Shown: positions 1 through 6,231, counted from the stretch's first letter. The stretch: 6,231 bases of DNA from Lachnospiraceae bacterium (GCA_022790905.1 JAAVYC010000142.1:1-6231), one strand, 5' to 3'. A program made the numbers and translations. Notes: generated by a model not told the origin, from the letters alone.

Positions 1-652
1 GAAAATACCCTCCGGCGAGATCACAAATTATCCTTATTTGGTAAGGATAGCAAAAACAAAGAAAGATATTATATTATCGACGGGCATGAGCAATATGAAA
101 GAAATAGAAACAGCGATAGAGATATTGGAAAAAAACGGAGCGGGTGATATCACTCTCTTACAGTGTAATACGGAATATCCAACGCCGTATGAGGATGCAA
201 ATTTGAAAGCTATGGAAACCATGAGAAAAGCTTTTGGGAAGAAAGTCGGATATTCGGACCATACATTGGGAATAGAAGTTCCAATTGCAGCGGCAGCTAT
301 GGGTGCGACGGTGATAGAAAAACATTTTACCCTTGACAAAAATATGGAGGGACCGGATCATAAAGCAAGTCTGGAACCGGAGGAATTAAAAGCTATGGTT
401 ACCGCAATCCGCAATATTGAGAAGGCTATAGGAAACGGAAGAAAAGAACCAAGTGAATCGGAAAAGAAAAATATTAATATTGCGCGGAAAAGTATTGTGG
501 CTCGACATGCAATAAAAAAAGGTGAATTATTTACGGAAAATAATTTGGCGATTAAACGTCCGGGAGACGGAATTAGTCCTATGCGATATCCTGAAATAAT
601 CGGAACAAAAGCGATAAAAGATTTTGAAAAGGATCAGATGATTGAAATATAA
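1..652 (+). CDS. neuB: Nonulosonate synthase, NeuB/LegI family, 5'-truncated by window edge
   Basis: This enzyme condenses phosphoenolpyruvate with an N-acylated 6-carbon amino sugar to give a nine-carbon sialic-acid-type sugar in the cytoplasm. The reading frame is open from base 2 with no stop, so the true start lies upstream. A TTG at 38 is an internal leucine, because the residues before it (KIPSGEITN) already match the family. About 216 residues are visible of a usual 335-350. Visible motifs are STGMSN (fragment residues 26-31), GYSDHT (83-88), EKHFT (106-110) and GPDHKASLEP (117-126). His87 and His108 match the metal-binding histidines of NeuB. A C-terminal SAF (antifreeze-like) domain spans about residues 160-216 and includes KRPGDGISP. 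LegB and LegC homologues follow directly, so N,N'-diacetyllegionaminate synthase (LegI) is likelier than true sialate synthase. That substrate is inference; the family call is firm. Confidence 0.93.
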   Translation, partial: KIPSGEITNYPYLVRIAKTKKDIILSTGMSNMKEIETAIEILEKNGAGDITLLQCNTEYPTPYEDANLKAMETMRKAFGKKVGYSDHTLGIEVPIAAAAMGATVIEKHFTLDKNMEGPDHKASLEPEELKAMVTAIRNIEKAIGNGRKEPSESEKKNINIARKSIVARHAIKKGELFTENNLAIKRPGDGISPMRYPEIIGTKAIKDFEKDQMIEI

Positions 653-673
653 AGTTGTGAAAAGGAGAATCAG

Positions 674-1654
674 ATGAAAAAAGTGCTGGTAACGGGGGCG
701 GATGGCTTTATCGGGAGTCATCTGACAGAAAGCTTATTAGAAAAAGGCTATGATGTAAAAGCATTTGTATATTATAATTCTTTTAATACATGGGGATGGT
801 TAGATTCTCTTCCGAAGGAAAAGCTGAATCAGATCGAGATTTTTTCAGGAGATATCAGAGATCCGAACGGAGTGCGCGAAGCCCTAAAAGGTGTAGAGGA
901 AGTATTTCATCTCGCGGCGCTGATTGCGATTCCATTTAGCTACCATTCTCCGGATTCTTATGTGGACACGAATATCAAAGGAACATTGAATGTGCTACAG
1001 GCTGCGAGGGATTTGGAACTGGAAAGAGTACTGATCACTTCCACTTCTGAAGTATATGGAACGGCAAAGTATGTGCCGATTGACGAAAAACATCCTTATC
1101 AGGGACAGTCGCCGTATTCGGCGACAAAGATTGGCGCGGATCGCTTGGCGGAAAGTTTTTATCGCAGTTTTGATATGCCGATCTCAATTGTAAGGCCGTT
1201 TAATACCTTTGGACCGAGACAATCCGCTAGGGCAGTGATTCCTACGATTATTTCTCAGTTAATAGCGGGAAAAAAAGAAATTAAGTTGGGAGCGCTGACG
1301 CCTACAAGGGATTTTAATTATGTAAAGGATACGGCGGCGGGCTTTATCGCTATTGCGGAGTCGGATCGAACGATTGGCGAAGAGATTAATATTGCCACGC
1401 AGCAAGAGATCTCCATCGGGGATTTGGCGAAAGAAATTATTTCACAGATTAATCCTGAAGCTGAGGTTATTTGTGATGAAGAGCGTCTGAGGCCGGAAAA
1501 GAGCGAGGTCAATCGTTTACTTGGAAGCAATGAAAAAATCAAAATGTTGACGGAGTGGGAGCCAAAGTATACATTTAAGCAGGGAATTGCAGAGACGATC
1601 GCATGGATCAAGGAACATATGGAGGCATATAAGACGGATATTTATAATGTCTAA
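674..1654 (+). CDS. legB: LegB-type NAD-dependent nucleotide-sugar 4,6-dehydratase (extended SDR)
   Basis: This 326-residue extended short-chain dehydrogenase has the usual length and layout. The N-terminal Rossmann motif is GADGFIG (residues 8-14). STSEVYG (123-129) carries the Thr-Ser-Glu arrangement of GDP-mannose-type 4,6-dehydratases. The catalytic YxxxK is Y148-K152 in YSATK, and RPFNTFGPRQ (174-183) follows in the substrate region. YNSFNTWGWLD (34-44) is a stretch I associate with the LegB subgroup, not with RmlB or GalE. In Campylobacter the LegB enzyme converts GDP-GlcNAc to the 4-keto-6-deoxy sugar, the first committed step toward legionaminic acid; the use of GDP here is inferred. 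The start is well supported by AAGGAG at 662-667, six bases before ATG. The gene begins 21 bases after the synthase stop and feeds the aminotransferase encoded next. Confidence 0.9.
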   Translation: MKKVLVTGADGFIGSHLTESLLEKGYDVKAFVYYNSFNTWGWLDSLPKEKLNQIEIFSGDIRDPNGVREALKGVEEVFHLAALIAIPFSYHSPDSYVDTNIKGTLNVLQAARDLELERVLITSTSEVYGTAKYVPIDEKHPYQGQSPYSATKIGADRLAESFYRSFDMPISIVRPFNTFGPRQSARAVIPTIISQLIAGKKEIKLGALTPTRDFNYVKDTAAGFIAIAESDRTIGEEINIATQQEISIGDLAKEIISQINPEAEVICDEERLRPEKSEVNRLLGSNEKIKMLTEWEPKYTFKQGIAETIAWIKEHMEAYKTDIYNV

Positions 1655-1708
1655 ATTATGTTAAAATAGTGGTGTATGGCATATCATTTTTGGAAGAAAG
1701 GTTAAGAA

Positions 1709-2878
1709 ATGGAAAAATTTATACCCTTATCAATTCCGAATTTTGAGGGAAATGAAGAGAAATATGTGCTGGATGCGGTGAAACAGGGTTGGGTATCTAC
1801 AGGGGGGGCCTATATTACACAGTTAGAAGAAAAGTTGGCGGATTATCTGGACGTTCCGATGGTGGCGGCCTGTCAGAGTGGGACAAGCGCGCTGCATTTA
1901 TCGTTGATCGAGTGTGACGTGCGCCCGAATGATCTGGTGATCGTTCCGGCATTGACGTTTATCGCTGCTGTGAATCCGGTGAGATATCAGTTCGCAGAGC
2001 CGATTTTTATGGATTGTGACGACAGTCTCTGTATGAATCCGATAAAGTTGAGAAAATTTTGCGAGACGGAATGTGAGAAGAGAGAACGTCAATTAATTTA
2101 TAAAAAAACGGGACAAAGAATAAAAACTTTGATCGTCGTTCATGTCTTCGGAAACTTGACAGACATGGAGGCAATTATGGAGATTGCGGAGGAATTTCAT
2201 CTGTATGTGATCGAGGATGCGACGGAGGCTCTAGGTTCAAAATTTTTAACCGGAAAATATGCAGGGAAAATGGCGGGAACCATCGGAGATTTTGGCGCAT
2301 ATTCTTTTAACGGAAATAAGATTATTACCACAGGCGGAGGCGGCGCTGTTACGGCGGCCTCTGAAAAAACAGCGGAACATATGAAATACCTCTCTACACA
2401 GGCGAAAGATGATACGCTATATTATTTACATAATGAGGTTGGCTATAATTATCGTATGACAAATCTGCAGGCCGCTTTAGGGCTCGCACAATTGGAGAAA
2501 TTGCCGGAATTTATAAAGAGGAAGAAAGACAATTATCATAAATATGCAGAATTGCTGTGGGAATTTGCGCAATGTTCGATCCTTCCTTTTAGAGAAAACA
2601 CGGACTCGAATCATTGGTTTTATTCCTTGTTTGTAGATAGGCAAAAGGTATCAAAAGAATTGCAACAGATCATTACAGAGCTTCAGGAAACAGGAATCCA
2701 GGTGCGTCCGATTTGGGGATTGATCTGCGAGCAGAAACCATATCGAAATGCGATTGCCTATGAGATTGAGACGGCGAAATATTATAGTGAACGCATCGTG
2801 AATCTTCCATGCAGTACGCAGATCACAGAAGAGGAAATAGAGTATGTGGTAGAAGTATTGGTAGAAGTATTAGTTTGA
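1709..2878 (+). CDS. legC: LegC-type PLP-dependent sugar aminotransferase (DegT/DnrJ/EryC1 family)
   Basis: This 389-residue fold-type I aminotransferase adds an amino group at C4 of the 4-keto-6-deoxy sugar nucleotide made by LegB, with glutamate as the usual donor. SGTSAL (residues 57-62) contacts the cofactor phosphate. EDATEAL (169-175) contains the Asp that faces the pyridine nitrogen. SFNGNKIITTGGGG (199-212) carries the Schiff-base lysine, K204. GYNYRMTNLQAALG (245-258) is the typical substrate-loop segment. The stretch at 107-150, with CMNP, YKKTGQRIK and VHVFGN, resembles the subgroup that travels with NeuB and LegB. The start is supported by AGAAAGG at 1695-1701, seven bases before ATG. 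It lies 54 bases after legB on the same strand. An oddity is a perfect 12-bp duplication at the 3' end, so the protein ends VEVLVEVLV. Family confidence is high; the exact substrate is inferred from its neighbours. Confidence 0.9.
   Translation: MEKFIPLSIPNFEGNEEKYVLDAVKQGWVSTGGAYITQLEEKLADYLDVPMVAACQSGTSALHLSLIECDVRPNDLVIVPALTFIAAVNPVRYQFAEPIFMDCDDSLCMNPIKLRKFCETECEKRERQLIYKKTGQRIKTLIVVHVFGNLTDMEAIMEIAEEFHLYVIEDATEALGSKFLTGKYAGKMAGTIGDFGAYSFNGNKIITTGGGGAVTAASEKTAEHMKYLSTQAKDDTLYYLHNEVGYNYRMTNLQAALGLAQLEKLPEFIKRKKDNYHKYAELLWEFAQCSILPFRENTDSNHWFYSLFVDRQKVSKELQQIITELQETGIQVRPIWGLICEQKPYRNAIAYEIETAKYYSERIVNLPCSTQITEEEIEYVVEVLVEVLV
2848..2871 (+). repeat. Perfect 12-bp tandem duplication at the end of legC
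   Basis: GGTAGAAGTATT occurs twice back to back (2848-2859 and 2860-2871). It stays in frame, so the four residues VEVL are doubled just before the stop codon. It looks like a replication-slippage duplication that added four residues to the protein tail. Confidence 0.9.
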
Positions 2879-2920
2879 AATGAGACAAGTCATTGAATCA
2901 TATAAATAGGAAAATATATC

Positions 2921-4087
2921 ATGAACATTTTATTTTACCGATATAATAGTATCTGCGAGCCAGATATCATAGAAGTTTTGACAGAGCTCAATCACGATAT
3001 CACAGAAATCACAGAGGAAATGACAAATAAAGAGCTGAGTGCAAAGGAGCAGATGCAGCTGGTAAGTGAAGCTTTGAAAGAGCAGAGATATCATATAGTA
3101 TTCAGCATCAATTTTTTTCCGGTGCTCTCGGAAGTGTGCAATATTTTTCACATTCCGTACGTCTGCTGGATTGTGGACAGTCCTGTGATGGAACTTTATT
3201 CTCATTCCATTTGTAATTCATGGAATCGTATTTTTTTATTTGATTATGCTCTGTATGAGGAGTTCCATAAAGAAAATCCAAACGGAATCTTTTATCTGCC
3301 ATTAGGAGCAAATTGTAGGAGACTGGATGCCTTAATGAAGACCATTACAGAAGAAGAAAAAAAGAGATTGTCTGCGGATGTCTCCTTTGTGGGCTCTCTC
3401 TATACGGAAAAATGTCCATATAACCGTTTAAAAGAGACGGATTCCTATTTAAAAGGCTATCTAGATGGCATTATCGAAGCTCAATTAAAGATTTATGGAT
3501 ATAATTTCTTGGAAGAATGTATCACGGGTGAGATTTTGGAAAAATTTAAAGCAGCAGTTCCATTTTATCGTTTTCCGGAGAAATCCAATCAAAATGAAAA
3601 AGCGGCAATGGCGCATCTCTACCTGGGAAATAAGGTGACAGAACAGGAGCGTCTTCGGCTTTTGAAACGTATTTCAGAAGAATATCAATTAGATTTATAT
3701 ACGGGAAGCGATACGAGTCTTTTGCCGAAAGCGAATGTCAGGGGATTGGCAAAGACAACGACGGAAATGCCTAAAATTTTTCACTTGTCAAAAATTAATT
3801 TGAATTTTACTTCTAAACCGATCCGTACGGGATTGCCGCTCCGTATTTGGGATATCTTAGGGGCAGGAGGATTTGTACTCACAAATTTTCAAAGTGAGAT
3901 ACCGGAATATTTTGAGATCGGAAGAGATTTAGAGACATATTCCAGTGAAGAAGAATTATTGCAAAAAATCGGTTATTATCTGGAGCATGAGGACGAGAGA
4001 GCAGAGATTGCCCAAAATGGTTATCAGAAAGTAAAAGAAAATGGTTCGTTGGAGATCAGAATGAGACAGATATTAGAGAGGATATAA
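2921..4087 (+). CDS. CgeB/DUF3880-type glycosyltransferase, probably modifies a surface or flagellar protein
   Basis: This 388-residue cytoplasmic protein has the two-part layout of CgeB-like GT-B glycosyltransferases. The N-terminal half contains VFSINFFPVL (residues 60-69) and IPYVCWIVDSPV (78-89), the hallmark of DUF3880 proteins. A further conserved-looking part is FYLPLGAN (124-131) followed by DVSFVGSLY (153-161). The C-terminal half is a group-1-like transferase domain with NLNFTSKPIRTGLPLRIWD (293-311), the glycine-rich ILGAGGFVLTNF (312-323), the acidic segment EIPEYFEIGRDLETYSS (326-342), and a closing helix with NGYQKV. There is no signal peptide or membrane segment. The ribosome binding site is weak (AGGAAA at 2908-2913, 7 bases before ATG). 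It lies 42 bases after legC and 2 bases before the next gene. Transfer of a nonulosonate or other sugar onto flagellin is inferred from context; donor and acceptor are not readable from sequence. Confidence 0.8.
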   Translation: MNILFYRYNSICEPDIIEVLTELNHDITEITEEMTNKELSAKEQMQLVSEALKEQRYHIVFSINFFPVLSEVCNIFHIPYVCWIVDSPVMELYSHSICNSWNRIFLFDYALYEEFHKENPNGIFYLPLGANCRRLDALMKTITEEEKKRLSADVSFVGSLYTEKCPYNRLKETDSYLKGYLDGIIEAQLKIYGYNFLEECITGEILEKFKAAVPFYRFPEKSNQNEKAAMAHLYLGNKVTEQERLRLLKRISEEYQLDLYTGSDTSLLPKANVRGLAKTTTEMPKIFHLSKINLNFTSKPIRTGLPLRIWDILGAGGFVLTNFQSEIPEYFEIGRDLETYSSEEELLQKIGYYLEHEDERAEIAQNGYQKVKENGSLEIRMRQILERI

Positions 4088-4089
4088 AA

Positions 4090-4464
4090 ATGAAAGAAGA
4101 GAAAACAGAACAGTTAGAGGCATTACAAGTTTTTGGCAGTTATAATGAACGTTTGATAAAAAGTATCCAGAGTATTGTTCTGGAATTAGAGGGAGAGAGA
4201 AAAAAGGATACCGATGAGTTTTTAGAGGGAATTATCAAGGTAATCAACTGGGAGGTCAGTGTCCTTGGAAACACGATGTCTCTCATTAATGAAGAAAAAG
4301 AATCTATTAAAAAAGAGGAAATCAATGATTGCATCATACGAATCAGTAAAGCCTTGGAAAAGAAAATTGACAGTGAGATTGCAAAAGAATTAAAGGAAGC
4401 ATTGCCAATGTTTGAGAAATTGGGAGAAATTGTGGGAGAAACGGTAAAACGAAATGAGAATTAA
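4090..4464 (+). CDS. Uncharacterised 124-residue charged helical protein, coupled to the glycosyltransferase gene
   Basis: I do not recognise this family. The gene starts only 2 bases after the glycosyltransferase stop, and its ribosome binding site (AGAGAGGA, 4075-4082, 7 bases before ATG) lies inside the end of that gene, which suggests translational coupling. The product is soluble, with no signal peptide or membrane segment. By my count it has about 28 acidic and 20 basic residues, a single proline (P106), one tryptophan (W54) and one cysteine (C81). Hydrophobic residues are spaced as in amphipathic helices, for example LIKSIQSIVLELEGE (22-36), the stretch around 48-66, and IIRISKALEKKI (82-93), so a helical bundle or coiled coil is likely. 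It is the last gene of the operon. A partner or chaperone of the glycosyltransferase is one guess; nothing in the sequence proves it. Confidence 0.75.
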   Translation: MKEEKTEQLEALQVFGSYNERLIKSIQSIVLELEGERKKDTDEFLEGIIKVINWEVSVLGNTMSLINEEKESIKKEEINDCIIRISKALEKKIDSEIAKELKEALPMFEKLGEIVGETVKRNEN

Positions 4465-4525
4465 TGAGACACTTAAAATGAAATTCGTAAATTAAAAATA
4501 AAATTTTGTGATTGAAGAAAATGTT

Positions 4526-4564
4526 AGGGAGACTGCGATTCGAATCAATTGCAATCTCCCTTTT
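4526..4564 (+). terminator. Rho-independent terminator of the plus-strand operon
   Basis: Bases 4526-4540 pair with 4547-4561 in a 15-position stem with one C/A mismatch and one G-T wobble, closing a six-base loop (CGAATC). The base of the stem is AGGGAGA/TCTCCCT. The plus strand then reads TTTT (4561-4564, the first T also closes the stem). It lies 61 bases after the last plus-strand gene. On the minus strand the hairpin also forms, but it is followed by AACATTTTC, a much weaker T tract. It may therefore also end the convergent FliD-like transcript, though less clearly. Confidence 0.8.
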
Positions 4565-4627
4565 AAAATCTTCTAATGTACCATTATCTTGAGTTCTCTT
4601 ATATAAACTTTTTTCATATCATATTTA

Positions 4628-5926
4628 TTAGCAATATCGATCCATCATCATTCCGGCATAGAGGGATGAAATATATGGAGTCGCAAAATTATGTCCTGGG
4701 TTTTTATAAGCGACAACAATTTTATTTACATAATTCATCGGGTTGATAGAAGCAGCCGTTGCGCGTTCATTCAAAGCATTTTTAAAAGCGTTGAGGACTT
4801 TGAAATTTTCTTTAGAATCTTCCGAAGTAACTGCATCGGCAAGTAAAGCTTTGTCAATATAAATTCGACCGTCGTCTTGAGTGCGTAGACCGATGGATTC
4901 GAGTTCACTTCGATAGTTCATTGGAACGTTGCGCATATCAGCGAGCAATTTATCGCCCTGTTGCTTTTCGCCTCTATGATTTGTGGCAATATCAATAATA
5001 GAATTATAGGAATCCACAAGTTCCTGCAGATTGTCGGCGACGGCATCTACGCTTGTTTTGTAACCGATCGTCTCGCTCTCACCTTCTGCAGTCGTATCTT
5101 TCAATGTCAGCTCGAAGGTCTGGTCGATTGTTACCGTGTTAGAGTAAGCGGTATGTTCCACACCGTTTACAGAAAACGAGGCGTTATTTGCCGGTGAGGT
5201 GATCTGGTGAATGCCCAGAAGTTGAGTCGCCACATAAGAAGTGGTAGTACCCTCTGGTATAATATCAAATATCTTATCCTCTCCATCGTTTAATCCGGTT
5301 CGTGCGGATTCTAATTGCAGAGCGCTCTGTCCGTCATCATTTTCAATTACTTTTGCTTTTAAACCGATGTTCGCGCTTTTGATCAATCTGGCCAGTTTGT
5401 CCTGCACATTGCGATTTGTTTCGCCTTCATTTACGTTAAATTGAAATTCAAAAGAGACAGAAGACATATTTAAGTCAAAAGAATAACTGCCGACTGGGAT
5501 ATCTTTTGCGTTACTCAACAAAAAATTTCCCATATTAATCTGTGGCTGTGCAAGTTGTCTGACTTCGATTTCAAAATCCTCTGTTGAATCCGTATTACCG
5601 TTTGTACCGATATACCTTGCTTCTATAATAGAATCATCTGTAGAAGATGCAACTTTTTTTGAAAAAGCGCTTTCAATGCCCGTATCACCTGCTGATAAAG
5701 ATGAGATCACGTTTTTAATTCGTCTTGCGTTTTCCTTGACATCAATGGCAAATTTAGCGACATCTTTAGAGTTTTGTATCTTGTAAAGAGGAGACTCCTT
5801 ATTTGTCTTGACCATTTGGTTATAGATATCACGCAATTCACTTTTTTTATGAGAGTCATACCGAGATACGGTTGAATTTGCATAAGTGCTTAAATAGTAA
5901 TGATATACAGTATCAATCGTAGCCAT
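4628..5926 (-). CDS. FliD-like flagellar cap / hook-associated protein with atypical N-terminus
   Basis: This 432-residue protein matches the FliD pattern in its middle and C-terminal parts. Seen in order are FEIEVRQLAQPQ (residues 118-129); GLKAKVIENDDGQSALQLES (188-207) then RTGLNDG; FSVNGVEHTAYSNTVT (251-266) with FELTLKDTT (271-279); LQELVDSYNSIID (300-312); and LESIGLRTQDDGRIYIDKAL (342-361). FliD proteins cap the growing filament and help flagellin fold outside the cell. They are exported by the flagellar type III apparatus, which fits the lack of a signal peptide. The usual N-terminal GLxSGLDTExIV-type segment is absent; instead the protein starts MATIDTVYHYYLSTY. It ends in VAYKNPGHNF and SLYAGMMMDRYC. 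ATG at 5926 is chosen because GAAAGGAGGGG lies 7 bases upstream. An in-frame ATG at 5989 has no such site. The gene converges on the glycosylation operon. It could be a paralogue and not the main FliD, so no symbol is given. Confidence 0.78.
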   Translation of the reverse strand: MATIDTVYHYYLSTYANSTVSRYDSHKKSELRDIYNQMVKTNKESPLYKIQNSKDVAKFAIDVKENARRIKNVISSLSAGDTGIESAFSKKVASSTDDSIIEARYIGTNGNTDSTEDFEIEVRQLAQPQINMGNFLLSNAKDIPVGSYSFDLNMSSVSFEFQFNVNEGETNRNVQDKLARLIKSANIGLKAKVIENDDGQSALQLESARTGLNDGEDKIFDIIPEGTTTSYVATQLLGIHQITSPANNASFSVNGVEHTAYSNTVTIDQTFELTLKDTTAEGESETIGYKTSVDAVADNLQELVDSYNSIIDIATNHRGEKQQGDKLLADMRNVPMNYRSELESIGLRTQDDGRIYIDKALLADAVTSEDSKENFKVLNAFKNALNERATAASINPMNYVNKIVVAYKNPGHNFATPYISSLYAGMMMDRYC

Positions 5927-5933
5927 ATTCGTT

Positions 5934-5944
5934 CCCCTCCTTTC
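5934..5944 (-). promoter_or_regulatory. Strong ribosome binding site that fixes the FliD-like start
   Basis: The minus strand reads GAAAGGAGGGG here, followed by seven bases and ATG at 5926. This is nearly a full match to the 16S anti-Shine-Dalgarno sequence and rules against the upstream in-frame ATG at 5989. Confidence 0.9.
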
Positions 5945-6001
5945 ATCCATGAAATATGCAACGAGTGCATTAGGGTAGAATAAATCCATTTATACATATA
6001 T

Positions 6002-6030
6002 ATTATAATATGAAAAGATAAATTTGTCAC
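6002..6030 (-). promoter_or_regulatory. Housekeeping (sigma-A-type) promoter of the FliD-like gene
   Basis: On the minus strand, GTGACA (6030-6025, 5 of 6 to TTGACA) is followed by a 17-base spacer and a perfect TATAAT (6007-6002). Transcription would start near 5995, leaving a leader of about 70 bases before the ATG at 5926. The spacer and elements are a textbook fit, but the surrounding DNA is very AT-rich, which makes chance matches more likely. Confidence 0.6.
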
Positions 6031-6092
6031 CTGTATATTCAATAAAAAAGATTTTATTTTTGCAAAATAACGAAATATTTTGTGATAGCTGT

Positions 6093-6107
6093 AAATGTCA
6101 AACATTT
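6093..6107. repeat. Short inverted repeat between the two FliD-like promoters
   Basis: AAATGT and ACATTT flank three bases (CAA), giving a 15-base dyad. It lies about 30 bases downstream of the SigD-type promoter and about 60 bases upstream of the sigma-A-type promoter. It could be an operator, but in AT-rich DNA a dyad of this size can arise by chance. Confidence 0.35.
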
Positions 6108-6137
6108 CATCGTTCTATTGTGAAATATATAATGTAT

Positions 6138-6164
6138 ATATCGGCAAAAAAATAGGAAATATTA
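6138..6164 (-). promoter_or_regulatory. Flagellar sigma-28 (SigD)-type promoter upstream of the FliD-like gene
   Basis: On the minus strand, TAAT (6164-6161) is followed by 15 bases and GCCGATAT (6145-6138). The Bacillus SigD consensus is TAAA, 15 bases, GCCGATAT, so seven-eighths or better of the informative bases match and the spacing is exact. It points at the FliD-like gene, with a leader of about 200 bases. FliD genes are classic late-class SigD targets, which supports the call. The only departure is TAAT for TAAA. Confidence 0.65.
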
Positions 6165-6167
6165 GCA

Positions 6168-6196
6168 TTGACGCTTTCTCAGGAGTATGTTATATT
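6168..6196 (+). promoter_or_regulatory. Sigma-A-type promoter reading out of the right edge
   Basis: TTGACG (6168-6173) is followed by exactly 17 bases and TATATT (6191-6196), and a TG one base before the -10 gives an extended -10. Transcription would start near 6203. Only about 28 bases remain, including a run of eight T, and no gene is identifiable there. An ATG at 6206 lacks a ribosome binding site and would sit almost at the transcript start. Confidence 0.5.
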
Positions 6197-6231
6197 AAAC
6201 TAGCGATGGAAGTAGGTCTTTTTTTTATGCC

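Larger units (their letters stand above)
5927..6231. other. Intergenic control region with no convincing gene
   Basis: These 305 bases are very AT-rich. The open frames crossing them, such as one at 6105-5890 on the minus strand, have no ribosome binding site, read as low-complexity I/Y/L-rich peptide and overlap the FliD-like gene out of frame. What is seen is two promoters toward the FliD-like gene, one promoter away from it, a small dyad, and the FliD-like ribosome binding site. Confidence 0.7.

Noticed and set aside
38..652. TTG at 38 as the true start of the synthase
   Set aside because: The frame is open upstream to the window edge, and the upstream residues KIPSGEITN are a conserved NeuB segment, so the gene is cut by the window and does not start here.
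1639..1667. Extra promoter between legB and legC (TG-T-TAAAAT at 1659-1667)
   Set aside because: The extended -10 is reasonable, but the -35 position (TATTTA) matches only two of six bases, and the 54-base gap is compatible with one operon.
4500..4618. Protein-like open frame on the minus strand just past the FliD-like stop, running through the hairpin
   Set aside because: It has no start codon or ribosome binding site, follows several in-frame stops, and its most protein-like part is the terminator stem itself. I treat it as chance.
5927..5989. Longer start (ATG at 5989) for the FliD-like protein, adding 21 residues
   Set aside because: No ribosome binding site precedes it, it would sit within a few bases of the predicted sigma-A transcript start, and the added residues are not FliD-like. 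The ATG at 5926 has a near-ideal site at normal spacing.
5890..6105. Open frame of 71 residues upstream of the FliD-like gene, minus strand
   Set aside because: It has no ribosome binding site, is AT-driven I/Y/L-rich in composition, and overlaps the start of the FliD-like gene in another frame across the predicted promoter.
6206..6231. Start of a new coding region at ATG 6206 on the plus strand
   Set aside because: There is no ribosome binding site at proper distance, it would be nearly leaderless, and only eight codons are visible, including a run of eight T.

Overview
The window looks like part of a flagellar glycosylation locus from a low-GC Gram-positive anaerobe. A motile Lachnospiraceae-type Clostridium is the best guess. 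The reasons are AT-rich DNA, strong AAAGGAGG-type ribosome binding sites, a FliD-like protein whose C-terminus resembles those I associate with this family, and a nonulosonic-acid gene set common in such bacteria. The taxonomic call is inference; no marker gene is present.

Positions 1-4464 hold five genes in a row on the plus strand, with gaps of 21, 54, 42 and 2 bases and no terminator between them, so probably one operon. In order they are: the 3' part of a NeuB/LegI-type nonulosonate synthase, cut by the window edge; a LegB-type nucleotide-sugar 4,6-dehydratase; a LegC-type PLP aminotransferase; a CgeB/DUF3880-type glycosyltransferase; and a 124-residue, highly charged helical protein that I do not recognise. 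LegB and LegC make the 4-amino-4,6-dideoxy sugar nucleotide, and the synthase condenses the derived hexose with phosphoenolpyruvate into a legionaminic-acid-type sugar. The glycosyltransferase is a candidate to attach it or another sugar to a surface protein. The acetyltransferase, hydrolysing epimerase and CMP-transferase steps are not in the window and may lie upstream.

Positions 4465-4627 are a convergent intergenic region with a clear hairpin followed by TTTT, which ends the plus-strand operon.

Positions 4628-5926 on the minus strand encode a 432-residue FliD-like flagellar cap/hook-associated protein with an atypical N-terminus. Its start is fixed by a near-perfect ribosome binding site. 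Positions 5927-6231 contain no convincing gene but are rich in control signals. Reading toward the FliD-like gene there is a distal flagellar sigma-28 (SigD)-type promoter and a proximal housekeeping promoter. Reading the other way there is a sigma-A-type promoter for something beyond the right edge.

Taken together, sugar synthesis, a glycosyltransferase and a late-class flagellar filament protein sit side by side, which fits glycosylation of the flagellar filament. The least understood parts are the 124-residue protein coupled to the glycosyltransferase, the odd FliD paralogue and its tandem promoters.
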